A stretch of 64,000 nt of DNA from Sphaerisporangium rhizosphaerae (GTDB lineage: Bacteria > Actinomycetota > Actinomycetes > Streptosporangiales > Streptosporangiaceae): positions 38,962 to 102,961 of the forward strand of contig NZ_JBHTCG010000033.1 of NCBI RefSeq assembly GCF_042665155.1, read 5' to 3'. Shown here piece after piece: positions 18,348-26,385 of the stretch (positions within the stretch are counted from its first letter, which is position 1; each line of letters opens with the position of its first letter). The translations under genes were made by a program, and so were the position numbers. The notes under the pieces were generated by a model. It made no database searches and had not been told where the DNA came from. It saw nothing but the letters and a program-made list of their open reading frames with translations.

Positions 18348-18435
18348 GGTCTCTCTCCTGAACGGTCGTTGTCATCCATCCACCGAAAGGTGGCGGTCTC
18401 GTGGGGCCCGTCCGAGGCCGGCCGGGCCGATGGGG

Positions 18436-20688
18436 TCAGGGGGTGGCCGGTGGCGGCGGGAGGGTGTCCGGGGTCTCGGACACCGTGGGGGAGGGCGGAA
18501 GCGGTGTGTTCCGCGCCTGCGTGCTCGGCGAGGGCGGGGGCGCGTCACCGGACGACGAGGCGGTGGCGCTGCTCGGGGAGGCGGTGGCGCCGGTGGGCGA
18601 CGACGGAGGTGTGCCGCCGCCCGTCCCAGAGGCGCCGCCCGTCCCGGACGCGCTGCCGGTCCCGGACGCGCCCGCTGCGCCGCCCGCGGAATCCGGACCC
18701 TGAGCCGCCACCGGAGAGGCGGGGGCGGAACCAGGGCCCGCGGCCGGTGCTGATGGAGCCGCGTCGGGCCCGGCGGCCGGTGATGAGGCCGCCGGGCCGG
18801 TAGCGGCGGTCGGAGAGGACGGCGCGGCATCGGGACCCGCGGCGGGCGAGGAGGGGCCGGTGCCGGTCGTCGTGGTCGGTGATACCGGCGGGGAAGTCGG
18901 AGTGGTGGTGGGCGAGGAGGGCGCGGCGTCGGTACCCGTGGTGGGGGAACCGGGTGCGGCGGCAGGGCCCGCGGCCGGCGATGACGGGGCGGCGTCGGGG
19001 CCCGTGGCGGGGGAGGGGCCGGTACCGGTGGTCGGAGAGGCCGGCGGGGTGGCGGGGGTGGCGTCGGGGCCCGTGGCGGGGGAGGAGGGGCCGGTGCCGG
19101 TGGTCGGTGACGCCGGTGGGGAGGCCGGAGCGGTGGTGGGGGAGGCCGGAGCGGCGTCGGGGCCCGTGGTGGGTGCGGAGGGAGTGGTGTCGGGGGGATT
19201 GGTGGACGGCGTGGTGCCGGGGCCGTTGTCGCCGGTGGTCGGGCGGGGAGTGCCCTTGGTCGGGAAGATCGAGTCGATCTTGTCGGCGATCGGGCGCTTG
19301 CCGACCGAGCCGACGGTCTTCGGCAGGACGTTGCCCGCCTCGCCGGCGATCGCCTCCTTGGGATCCGCTCCCTCGCTGATCGCGACGCCGACCTTGACGG
19401 CGGCGGACGCGCCTTCCGGGATCAGCTCCTCGGCCTGCTGGATGGCATTGTCCTTGAACGTGGGCTTGGGCGCGGCGGCGCCGGAACCGGCCGCGCCGGC
19501 GGCGGCCGGAGCGGGGGTGCCGGGGGCGTCCGGCCGGGGGGTGAAGGCGCCCCCGCCGAAGTCGCCGCCGCGGCCGGCCTTGACGCCCTTGAAGATCCCG
19601 CCGCCGACGGCGGCCGCGGCCGCGCCTCCCAGCAGGTTGCCCGCGGTGATCTCGTCGCCGTTGAGCTTCTTGACGACGGCCTCCTCGCCGACGCCCTTGC
19701 CGAACTGGCCGATGGTCCCGGTGATGAGCTTGCCGCCCGGGCTGTCGAAGGCGATGGTGAACGGCTTACTGGCGGTGAAGGTCTCGCTGATCTTGCTGAT
19801 GTTGCCGGAGACCGTCTGGAAGAACCCGCCGGACTCCGCGCCGCCCTTGAACAGCCCTGGCGCGATCTTCGTGCCGACGGCGCTGATCCCCCGCCCACCG
19901 GCACGGAGCACGGATCCGCCGGGCACCAGGGCGATCAGACCCGCGGCGAAGTCGCCGAGTTTGAAGTCGCCTGTCGCTAATTGCTGGATCGTCTGGAACG
20001 CGAACAGCGCCGCGCCGAGGACGAACCCGATCACCGGGAAGAAGATCGCGACGACCGCCACGAGGATGTCGAGAAGGATCTTCACGAACGGGAAGTCCTT
20101 GAAGAAGTCCGCGATCTTCTGGAAGAAGTTGCGTTCGGGGATCGCCTTCGCCGCGGCGTCGTCCAACTCCCGGCCCGCCCGGCTGGAGGCCTGCTCGCGC
20201 AGGCTCCTGGCCTGCTCGGCGAGGCTCCGGGCGGCGGACATGGTCTGGTTGGCGGCGTTGATGCCGTCTTCCTGCTTGCGGGCCGCGTCCTTCTGTTCGT
20301 CGCTCGCGTCCGGGGGCAGGGACGGCGCGGTCTGCCCGGCCGTGCCGGCGACGGGCCCGGCCTGGTCCATCGCGCGGTCCACCTGCGACTGCGCCTCCTG
20401 GAGCTGAGAGGCATAGGTCTTGTAGGCGCTCGCGGCCGACTCGAAGGAGTCGCGAGTCTTGGCCAGTTTGTCCGGGAGGGACTTGAGCTGGGCACGCAGG
20501 GCGTCCATCGCCTTGCCGGTTCCCCGCTCGACGGCGCCGCCCTTGCCGAGGATCTGCGCGGCGGTGCTCGCCTGGTCCGCGATCTCCTGGTAGCGGTCGG
20601 CGAGTCGCCGGATCTCGTCCGGGTCACCAGGTGTCGGATCACCCGACATCCCGAGCACGTCGAAGCCCGAGGTATGCCGTCGTGCCAC
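18436..20688 (-). CDS. Large type VII-type secreted protein with Pro/Ser/Thr-rich C-terminus
   Basis: About 750 residues from GTG at 20688, which has a GGGGGG ribosome site; an ATG at 20649 is the alternative. The N-terminus (FDVLG, PGDPDEIRRLADRYQEIAD and a coiled-coil to about 165) matches the putative T7SS secretion-signal domain of actinomycete effectors. Residues 190-300 hold hydrophobic stretches (VKILLDILVAVVAIFFPVIG), then a Gly/Ala-rich middle, and the last 270 residues are Pro, Ser, Thr, Ala repeats. No known toxin domain is visible. It may be an exported structural or surface protein; the hydrophobic segment might insert in membranes. It is followed at 88 bp by the WXG100 gene. Confidence 0.72.
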   Translation of the reverse strand: MARRHTSGFDVLGMSGDPTPGDPDEIRRLADRYQEIADQASTAAQILGKGGAVERGTGKAMDALRAQLKSLPDKLAKTRDSFESAASAYKTYASQLQEAQSQVDRAMDQAGPVAGTAGQTAPSLPPDASDEQKDAARKQEDGINAANQTMSAARSLAEQARSLREQASSRAGRELDDAAAKAIPERNFFQKIADFFKDFPFVKILLDILVAVVAIFFPVIGFVLGAALFAFQTIQQLATGDFKLGDFAAGLIALVPGGSVLRAGGRGISAVGTKIAPGLFKGGAESGGFFQTVSGNISKISETFTASKPFTIAFDSPGGKLITGTIGQFGKGVGEEAVVKKLNGDEITAGNLLGGAAAAAVGGGIFKGVKAGRGGDFGGGAFTPRPDAPGTPAPAAAGAAGSGAAAPKPTFKDNAIQQAEELIPEGASAAVKVGVAISEGADPKEAIAGEAGNVLPKTVGSVGKRPIADKIDSIFPTKGTPRPTTGDNGPGTTPSTNPPDTTPSAPTTGPDAAPASPTTAPASPPASPTTGTGPSSPATGPDATPATPPASPTTGTGPSPATGPDAAPSSPAAGPAAAPGSPTTGTDAAPSSPTTTPTSPPVSPTTTTGTGPSSPAAGPDAAPSSPTAATGPAASSPAAGPDAAPSAPAAGPGSAPASPVAAQGPDSAGGAAGASGTGSASGTGGASGTGGGTPPSSPTGATASPSSATASSSGDAPPPSPSTQARNTPLPPSPTVSETPDTLPPPPATP

Positions 20689-20882
20689 GTGATCCCCCCG
20701 AAGTGATGGCTCCTGTCGCCCGATACACGGGGACGGCGGACCGAAGGGTTCATGGTCGGATGGAAGAAATTCAGGTCGAACTTTCTCCCCTTCCATCACG
20801 TGTGCCCGGAAGAGGCGCAGGTCCGAGTGGACCCCGCATGACGTGAGGCCGGCGGGTGCCGTGCCGGGAATGGGTGGGCCAC

Positions 20883-22439
20883 ATGGTGAGCGGTCGGTGG
20901 GAGAGGGCGCGGCGGGCGGCCATCGTGATCCCGGCTCTGTGGGCGATCTTCTTCTCGGTGTGGACGCCGGCCACGGCGAACGCCTCCGCCGCGACCGCGG
21001 TCTTCTCCGCGACCTCCGCGCGGGACGGCGACGACCTGATCAAGGTGTACGTGGTGCGGACGGCGGAGCGGAACGGCGGGCGACCGGATTCGCTCACCGC
21101 CATCGCGGCGCGCACGCTGGGTGACGCCAACAGGGCCGGTGAGATCTTCCAGCTCAACGCCGGGCGCCCCCAGTCCGACGGATCGTCGTTGCGGGATCCG
21201 CGCGAACTGCGGCCGGGCTGGATCCTGCGGCTGCCCGCCGACGCCAACGGCCCCGACGTCCAACTCGCCCGCGAGACGAGCCCCGGCTCCGGCCAGGGGA
21301 ACGATTCCGGCCAAGGGAACGGCTCCGGCCAAGGGAACGATTCAGGTCAGGGCACCGGCTCGGGCCAGGGTGACGGTGCCGGTCAGGGCAACGGTTCTGG
21401 TCCGGGGAACGGTTTCAGCCAGGGGAACGGTGCCGGCCAGGGTGGCGGTTCCGCTCAGGGGGACCAGTCCGCTCCCGTGGGCGGCTCGCCCGCCGCGAAC
21501 GCCGTCGTGCTGCCGCTGCCCATCGTGCTGTCCGTGCTGGGCGCGCTGCTCCTCGGGCTGCTGACCGCGGCGATCGTGGCCAGGCGGCGGCTCCGGCGGG
21601 CGTTCGCCTGGGTCCCGCGACTGGTCCGCCGCCTCGGCGAGCCGGCCCGCCGTGCGCGCCGGCTGGCCTATCGCAGGTCGCTGGCCCAGGCCTTCGCCGG
21701 GGACGCGGAGGCGCCGCGCCGCGCCTACGCGGCGCTCTCCGAGCTGACCGGCCCGGAAGGGTACCCGGTGCACGCGATGTCGGTGGACGACGCGGGCGTC
21801 ACCGCGTGGGTGGCGACCCGGGACGAACCGCCGGCGCCGTGGCGTGACCTGGGCGGGGCGCGGTGGCGGCGTCCGGCCGACGCCCCCACGCCCGCCGCCC
21901 GCCGCGCCCACCCCGCCCCCGGAACCCCGACGCCGTTGCTCGTGCGGGTCGGGGTGGACGACCAGGGCGGCAAGGTGTTCGTGGACCTCAGCCGGCTCGA
22001 CGGGGTGCTGAGCGTGACCGGCGACCGTGCCGTGGCCGGCGACGTGGTGCGGGGACTGCTCGCCGAGGTGGCGCGGACCGCGCCGGCCACGCCGGTCGCC
22101 GTGCTGCCGCGGCCGGGGGCCGGGGCGGTGGCGGTGCCGGACGGCCTGCCGCGGGTCGAGGCGCCGAGGCCCGGCTCGGCGCCCGTCCTCGCGGGCGCGC
22201 GCGGCACGGGGACGCTGCGCGCGGCGGCTCAGCGCCGCCTCCTGCGGGCGTTGCTGGTGGTCCCCGGGCCGCCGACGGGGGAGGAGGCCGCGGACCTGGC
22301 CGCGTTCTGCGACCCGGCCACCGGATGGACCGCCCTGGTGTGCGGGGACGCCGACGGCGCCCACTGGCGCTGGCAGGCCCTGCCGGACGGCTCGGTCGAG
22401 ATCCCCGTGCTGAACCTCACCGTGTCGGCCCCCGCGTGA
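20883..22439 (+). CDS. LysM-like, Gly/Gln/Asn-repeat membrane protein of the type VII locus
   Basis: About 518 residues from ATG 20883; a GTG at 20856 is possible. N-terminal signal or anchor segment (AAIVIPALWAIFFSV) is followed by a LysM-like region with DSLTAIAARTLGD and LRPGWILRLPADANG, then a low-complexity run of GSGQGN-type hexapeptides (about residues 135-205). A transmembrane helix (VVLPLPIVLSVLGALLLGLL) precedes a cytosolic Arg-rich and mixed alpha/beta domain. It is divergent from the secreted-type protein, with a shared 194-bp promoter region. It may link the secretion system to the cell wall; that is inference. Confidence 0.68.
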   Translation: MVSGRWERARRAAIVIPALWAIFFSVWTPATANASAATAVFSATSARDGDDLIKVYVVRTAERNGGRPDSLTAIAARTLGDANRAGEIFQLNAGRPQSDGSSLRDPRELRPGWILRLPADANGPDVQLARETSPGSGQGNDSGQGNGSGQGNDSGQGTGSGQGDGAGQGNGSGPGNGFSQGNGAGQGGGSAQGDQSAPVGGSPAANAVVLPLPIVLSVLGALLLGLLTAAIVARRRLRRAFAWVPRLVRRLGEPARRARRLAYRRSLAQAFAGDAEAPRRAYAALSELTGPEGYPVHAMSVDDAGVTAWVATRDEPPAPWRDLGGARWRRPADAPTPAARRAHPAPGTPTPLLVRVGVDDQGGKVFVDLSRLDGVLSVTGDRAVAGDVVRGLLAEVARTAPATPVAVLPRPGAGAVAVPDGLPRVEAPRPGSAPVLAGARGTGTLRAAAQRRLLRALLVVPGPPTGEEAADLAAFCDPATGWTALVCGDADGAHWRWQALPDGSVEIPVLNLTVSAPA

Positions 22440-22554
22440 GCCCCCGGCCGTGCGAGTTCGGCGGGTCAGGCGATGCCGGACGGCTTGGCGGAGACCCCGT
22501 GTCTGGTTCGGCCGCGCCGGCTTTCGCGTGAGCCCCCGGCGGTGTGAGCCCGGG

Positions 22555-23115
22555 TCAGGTCAGGGCGGGGGAGGGGGTGGGGCGCTCGCGTCTTCTGAGG
22601 TGGTCCAGGGCGTAGTGCTGCCGGGACTTCGCGGTGCCGACGGGGATGCCGAGGTCGTCGGCCGCCTCCCGGAGGGTGCGTCCGCGCAGGTAGGTGTGCA
22701 CCAGCACCTCCCGGTGCTCCGCCGACAGCGAGCCGAGCATCTCCGCGACCGCCACCGAGGCCACCACGGCGTCCGCGTGGTCGCGCTGCGTGGGGTCGAA
22801 CATGTCGGCGCCGGTCACCTCGTGCCGGTGGAACCCGCTCCTGGACCGGTCGATCACGAGGTTGCGGGCGACCGTGAGCAACCAGCCGCGGACCGACCCC
22901 TCGCCGTCGCGCAGCCGCTCGGCGTTGTGCCAGGCGCGGACCATGGTCTCCTGCACGATGTCCTCCGCCAGATGGCGATCGTTCAGGAGCTTCTCGGTGT
23001 AGGCCAGCAGGGCCTTCTCGTGCTCTCGCACGAGGGTGCCGAGATGGCGTTCCCGTGTGCCCTCCGCATTCTCCTGCGGCGCGGCCGACGGGGTGCGCGA
23101 TTGGGACGTTCTCAT
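22555..23115 (-). CDS. ECF-type RNA polymerase sigma factor
   Basis: 186 residues from ATG 23115, chosen because GGAAGGG lies just upstream. Sigma region 2 contains HLAEDIVQETMVRAWHNA and WLLTVARNLVIDRSR. Region 4 contains LSAEHREVLVHTYL and the helix-turn-helix LREAADDLGIPVGTAKSR. Length fits group ECF sigma factors. No anti-sigma gene is adjacent: it converges on the LysM protein gene and is divergent from a methyltransferase. Target promoters cannot be inferred. Confidence 0.9.
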   Translation of the reverse strand: MRTSQSRTPSAAPQENAEGTRERHLGTLVREHEKALLAYTEKLLNDRHLAEDIVQETMVRAWHNAERLRDGEGSVRGWLLTVARNLVIDRSRSGFHRHEVTGADMFDPTQRDHADAVVASVAVAEMLGSLSAEHREVLVHTYLRGRTLREAADDLGIPVGTAKSRQHYALDHLRRRERPTPSPALT

Positions 23116-23285
23116 ATTCCCTTCCAGAGGGACCACAGGCCGATCCGTGGCGGATGATCGCGCCGCCACGTGGGGGCGCGCGGCCGGGGCCGTGAGCCGG
23201 GCAGAGCTTAGGTCGACGCCACTGCCGAAAAAGTGCTGAAATCGGTCATAGGGACGTTCCGCCGTGTCGGTCGGGTGGTGAGGCC

Positions 23286-23927
23286 ATGGATTGGCGTGAT
23301 GCCGGGCTGATCGGAGTCCTGTACGACGTCGGGATCGAGCACAGGTGGCTGGGCCTGATCGGCGGGCGTGCGGTGTGGGGCGCGGACCTGCGGCGCCACT
23401 ACCGCGACATCGCCACGCTCGGCTCGTCGGCGGGCCGCGGAGCGCGGGTGCTCGACGTCCCGTGCGGGGGAGGCGTCGCCTTCCGGGGCATCCCCCGGGA
23501 CGGCTCGTGGCGGTACGTCGCGGTGGACCTCGCGCCGGTGATGCTGCGACGCGCGCGGGCCGTCGCGGAGCGTTACGAACTTGCGAATCTCGCCCTCACG
23601 CAGGCGAGCGTGACGGCGCTGCCCTTCCCCGGCGCGACCTTCGACCTGTGCCTGAGCTACTTCGGCCTGCACTGCTTCCCCGACCCGGCCGCGGCGCTCG
23701 CGGACATGGCGAGGGTGCTGCGGCCGGGCGGGCTTCTGAGGGGGACGTCGGTGGTGCGCGGTGGCGGTCGGCGACAGGACGCGGCGATCGCGGTCCTCCG
23801 GCGCTTCGGCGTCTTCGGCGAGGTGGGGACGGCGGCGGACCTGGCGTCCTGGCTCGAAGCGGCGGGGCTCCGCGAGATCGCCGTCGACCGCGACGGCGCC
23901 GTCGCGTACTTCACCGCCCGCCGCTGA
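23286..23927 (+). CDS. Class I SAM-dependent methyltransferase
   Basis: 213 residues; ATG with GTGAGG upstream. SAM motif I VLDVPCGGGVAF (about 57-68), the acidic residue of VAVDLAPVML, motif IV FDLCLSYFGLHCF and post-motif RVLRPGGLLRGTS are all present, as in UbiE/COQ5-like small-molecule methyltransferases. The substrate is unknown. It stands alone between the ECF sigma gene and the PadR pair. Confidence 0.85.
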   Translation: MDWRDAGLIGVLYDVGIEHRWLGLIGGRAVWGADLRRHYRDIATLGSSAGRGARVLDVPCGGGVAFRGIPRDGSWRYVAVDLAPVMLRRARAVAERYELANLALTQASVTALPFPGATFDLCLSYFGLHCFPDPAAALADMARVLRPGGLLRGTSVVRGGGRRQDAAIAVLRRFGVFGEVGTAADLASWLEAAGLREIAVDRDGAVAYFTARR

Positions 23928-24013
23928 CCGTCCTCGCGTGCCAGAGGCCGCGCCTGATCGTCGGTGCCGTCACCCCCGCACCCCGTCCCGGCCGTGTCGT
24001 AGGTGCCGGCCTC

Positions 24014-24042
24014 TTGATTGATACATCGTTTGGCGATATATA
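24014..24042 (+). promoter_or_regulatory. PadR promoter with overlapping dyad operator; likely leaderless
   Basis: TTGATT (24014-24019), a 17-bp spacer and TATATA (24037-24042) form a good promoter only 7 bp before the ATG at 24049, so the transcript is probably leaderless; no ribosome site exists. The imperfect dyad ATACATCG-5-CGATATAT (24021-24041) covers spacer and -10, which suits PadR autorepression. Confidence 0.65.
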
Positions 24043-24048
24043 TCGGAT

Positions 24049-24381
24049 ATGGCGTTGCGTGAACAGAGCTATCTGATCCTGCTGGCTCTCGCCGAGGGGC
24101 CTTCGCACGGGTACGGGGTGATCAAGACCGTGCGGGAGGTGTCGGAGGGGCGCGTCCGCCTTGGGCCGGGCACGCTCTACGGCGCCCTCGACCGCCTCGC
24201 GACCGAAGGGCTGGTGCGCGTGAGCGGCGAAGAGGTCGTCGACGGCCGGCACCGGCGCTACTACGAGCTCACCGGTCCGGGCGAGGAGCTCCTCACCGAG
24301 GAGACCGCGCGCCTGGTCCGGCTGGCCGCCGGCGCACAGCGGCGGCTCAACCTGCGTGCCCAGCCAGGGATGGGGGTGTGA
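24049..24381 (+). CDS. PadR-family transcriptional repressor
   Basis: 110 residues. The winged helix is typical: LILLALAEGPSHGYGVIKTV, then GTLYGALDRLATEGLV and RRYYELTGPGEELL. The C-terminal dimerisation helix is short, as in subfamily 2 PadR proteins that often regulate a neighbouring membrane protein or transporter. The next gene begins 5 bp downstream, so both form one transcript. Effector unknown. Confidence 0.9.
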   Translation: MALREQSYLILLALAEGPSHGYGVIKTVREVSEGRVRLGPGTLYGALDRLATEGLVRVSGEEVVDGRHRRYYELTGPGEELLTEETARLVRLAAGAQRRLNLRAQPGMGV

Positions 24382-24385
24382 TCGA

Positions 24386-24988
24386 GTGGACGCCTACGAG
24401 CGCGCCGCACGGCGGCTCATGTTGGCCTACCCTCCGCGTTTCCGCGAGTACCGCGGCGACGAACTGCTCTCGACGCTGCTGGACCTGGCCGAGCGCGGCC
24501 AGACCCGGCCGACTCTGCGCGACTCGCTCGACGTGATTCGCGGTGGGATCGCGCTTCGTCTACGGGAGCATCCCCGGCCCGGCCCCTGGCTGCGTTACGT
24601 CGTTCTGGGGCAGCGTCTGCCATTCCACTATCGGTGGTGGGCCCGTGATGATCTGCTGGAAGGAGGCCGCGCGTGGCGCGCCACCAAGAGCGCCATTCGG
24701 ACGTTGCTCTTGCTCTGGTCGCCGAGTCTGCTACCGGGACTCCACCCGAGCACGTGGTGGGCGTTGCCGGTTGGGGTGTTGGGGCAATGGATCTTGCGGT
24801 GGGCGCTCGATGATCGTCAGCGGCGCAAACTGCTGGCCCTGCACGAGTTTCGTGCGGACGGCACGCCCATGCCGCCGGTGCTGCCCCGGCCGGACCAGCG
24901 GGTGTTCGGGATACCCGCGTCCGACGAGAGGGCGGCGGGCCGGGGCGTGACCGCTGGGAGATGGGGCCGGCGTCGACCCGGCCGGTGA
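24386..24988 (+). CDS. PadR-associated conserved hypothetical protein
   Basis: 200 residues from GTG 24386, with a GGGGG ribosome site inside the end of the PadR gene. The N-terminus YERAARRLMLAYPPRFREYRGDELLSTL matches a recurring start of PadR-partner proteins in actinomycetes. A hydrophobic central part (TLLLLWSPSLLPGL and WWALPVGVLGQWIL) may span the membrane once or twice; the C-terminal tail is basic. Function is not known. Confidence 0.72.
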   Translation: MDAYERAARRLMLAYPPRFREYRGDELLSTLLDLAERGQTRPTLRDSLDVIRGGIALRLREHPRPGPWLRYVVLGQRLPFHYRWWARDDLLEGGRAWRATKSAIRTLLLLWSPSLLPGLHPSTWWALPVGVLGQWILRWALDDRQRRKLLALHEFRADGTPMPPVLPRPDQRVFGIPASDERAAGRGVTAGRWGRRRPGR

Positions 24989-24998
24989 CCTCGTTCCG

Positions 24999-25111
24999 CG
25001 TGGCCCGTCCGAGCCGCGTGGCCCGTCCGAGCCGCGTGGCCCGTCCGAGCCGCGTGGCCCGTCCGAGCCGCGTGGCCCGTCCGAGCCGTGTGACGACGCG
25101 GACGGGCCACG
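24999..25111. repeat. 18-bp tandem array with inverted cap
   Basis: Five exact copies of CGTGGCCCGTCCGAGCCG occupy 24999-25088. After a 10-bp break, CGGACGGGCCACG (25099-25111) is the exact reverse complement of the first 13 bases of the unit, and a further GACGGGCCA follows. RNA from either strand could fold the last copy onto the cap. It lies between convergent gene ends, so it may act as a bidirectional terminator. Confidence 0.9.
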
Positions 25112-25155
25112 CGACGGGCCATGCGGAGGGTGACCGGAGGAGGAGGTCCGGCGGG

Positions 25156-26043
25156 TCAGGACTTGTAGGCCACGCCGCCGACGCAGGCGACCTCGGCCGC
25201 CTGCTTCCACAGGCCCGGGTCGACGCGCCACCGGGACACCGAGACGATGCCGGGTTCGAGCACGGTGAACCCCTCGAAGTAGCCGGCGATCTGCTCGGGG
25301 CTGCGCGGGGTGTAGCCCACGACGTCGGGCCCGGCGTTGTGGCGCCGCAACGCCTCGACGTACGACGGATCGGTGTCGGCGCCGTCGTAGAGCGCCAGGT
25401 AGCTGCCCGAGGGCAGGGCGTCCATCAGCCGGTTCACGATCGAGCGGGCCTCGTCGTAGTCGGGGACCAGGCCGAGGATGCCCATCAGCATGAGCGCTGT
25501 GGGCTTGGTGAAGTCGAGCGTCTTGGCCGCCTCCGCCAAGATGAGCTCAGGGTCGCGCACGTCCGCCTCGATGTAGTCGGTCGCCCCCTCCGGCGTGCTG
25601 GTCAGCAGGGCTTGGGCGTGCACCAGCACCAAGGGGTCGTTGTCGACGTAGACGATGCGCGACTCCGGGGCCAGGCGCTGGGCGACCTCATGGGTGTTGT
25701 CCACCGTGGGCAGGCCGGTGCCGATGTCCAGGAACTGCCGGATGCCGGCCTCGTCGGCGAGGAAGCGCACCGCGCGGGTGAGCATGTGACGGGAATGTCG
25801 GGCGATGTCCACCATGCCGGGGAAGACTTCGCGGACCTTGTCCCCGGCCATCCGGTCGACCGGGTAGTTGTCCTTCCCGCCCAGCAGGTAGTTCCAGATG
25901 CGGGCGGAGTGCGGGACCGAGGTGTTGATGCGCGGCGGCGCCGGACGCTCCAGGTCGTCCGGCGCGTTGGCCGGGACCTCCGTCTCGGCTGCCGGGAGCT
26001 CTGTCTCGGACGCGGGATTCGAGGGGGTGCGGTCCTCGGCCAT
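25156..26043 (-). CDS. SAM-dependent methyltransferase, DUF574 family
   Basis: 295 residues from ATG 26043 with AGGAGG upstream. The hallmark start RIWNYLLGGKDNYPVDR (about 47-63), FLDIGTGLPT as SAM motif I, IVYVDNDPLVL, and a late FFEG-like YFEGFTVLEPG identify the actinomycete DUF574 (Methyltransf_19) family. These are abundant in filamentous actinomycetes and their substrates are unknown. The preceding N-terminal tail is acidic and Pro-rich. A monocistronic gene flanked by hairpins upstream and the repeat array downstream. Confidence 0.9.
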   Translation of the reverse strand: MAEDRTPSNPASETELPAAETEVPANAPDDLERPAPPRINTSVPHSARIWNYLLGGKDNYPVDRMAGDKVREVFPGMVDIARHSRHMLTRAVRFLADEAGIRQFLDIGTGLPTVDNTHEVAQRLAPESRIVYVDNDPLVLVHAQALLTSTPEGATDYIEADVRDPELILAEAAKTLDFTKPTALMLMGILGLVPDYDEARSIVNRLMDALPSGSYLALYDGADTDPSYVEALRRHNAGPDVVGYTPRSPEQIAGYFEGFTVLEPGIVSVSRWRVDPGLWKQAAEVACVGGVAYKS

Positions 26044-26191
26044 GGGGAAGCCTCCTGCATTGCGTTGGTTCTGCTCGGAGGGTACGCCGGTCGGAGCGCG
26101 GTGGCGTACGGCCCGCACGGGCCCGTGCGACCCGTACGGGACGACCCCCAGGTCAGCGCGGCAGAAGGAGGAAGAAGCCCGGAAAACGCGA

Positions 26192-26217
26192 GATCCCCGG
26201 GCGAGGGCCCGGGGATC
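26192..26217 (-). terminator. Terminator of FMN reductase gene, first hairpin
   Basis: A perfect 11-bp stem (26192-26202 with 26207-26217) with a GAGG loop lies downstream of the FMN reductase gene. With the next hairpin it makes a strong tandem terminator in the 342-bp gap before the DUF574 gene. The rest of the gap carries the direct repeats below and no gene. Confidence 0.75.
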
Positions 26218-26247
26218 CGGCGAGGCGGCGACCGGGCCGCCTCGCCG
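26218..26247 (-). terminator. Terminator, second tandem hairpin
   Basis: An 11-bp perfect stem (26218-26228 with 26237-26247) with an 8-nt loop abuts the previous hairpin with no gap. Confidence 0.7.
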
Positions 26248-26370
26248 ATGTCCGTCCCCGGTCCGGGTGACGTCCGTCGCGGCTGAGGCGATGTCCGTCC
26301 CCGGTCGGGGTGACGTCGTCGCGGTCAGAACGGCGTCCGTCCCGGGTCGCGGGTGACGTCGTCGCGATGG
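26246..26370. repeat. Three degenerate 43-45 bp direct repeats
   Basis: Units begin near 26246, 26289 and 26333, each with the core TCCGTCCC..GGTC..GGGTGACGTC..GTCGCG. The first two differ at few positions; the third is more diverged. They lie just after the FMN reductase stop, at the hairpins. No function is evident. Confidence 0.75.
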
Positions 26371-26385
26371 GGCGGTGCGACCCGT

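Noticed and set aside
24999..25111. CRISPR array
   Set aside because: Units are contiguous with no unique spacers, and no cas genes occur in the window.
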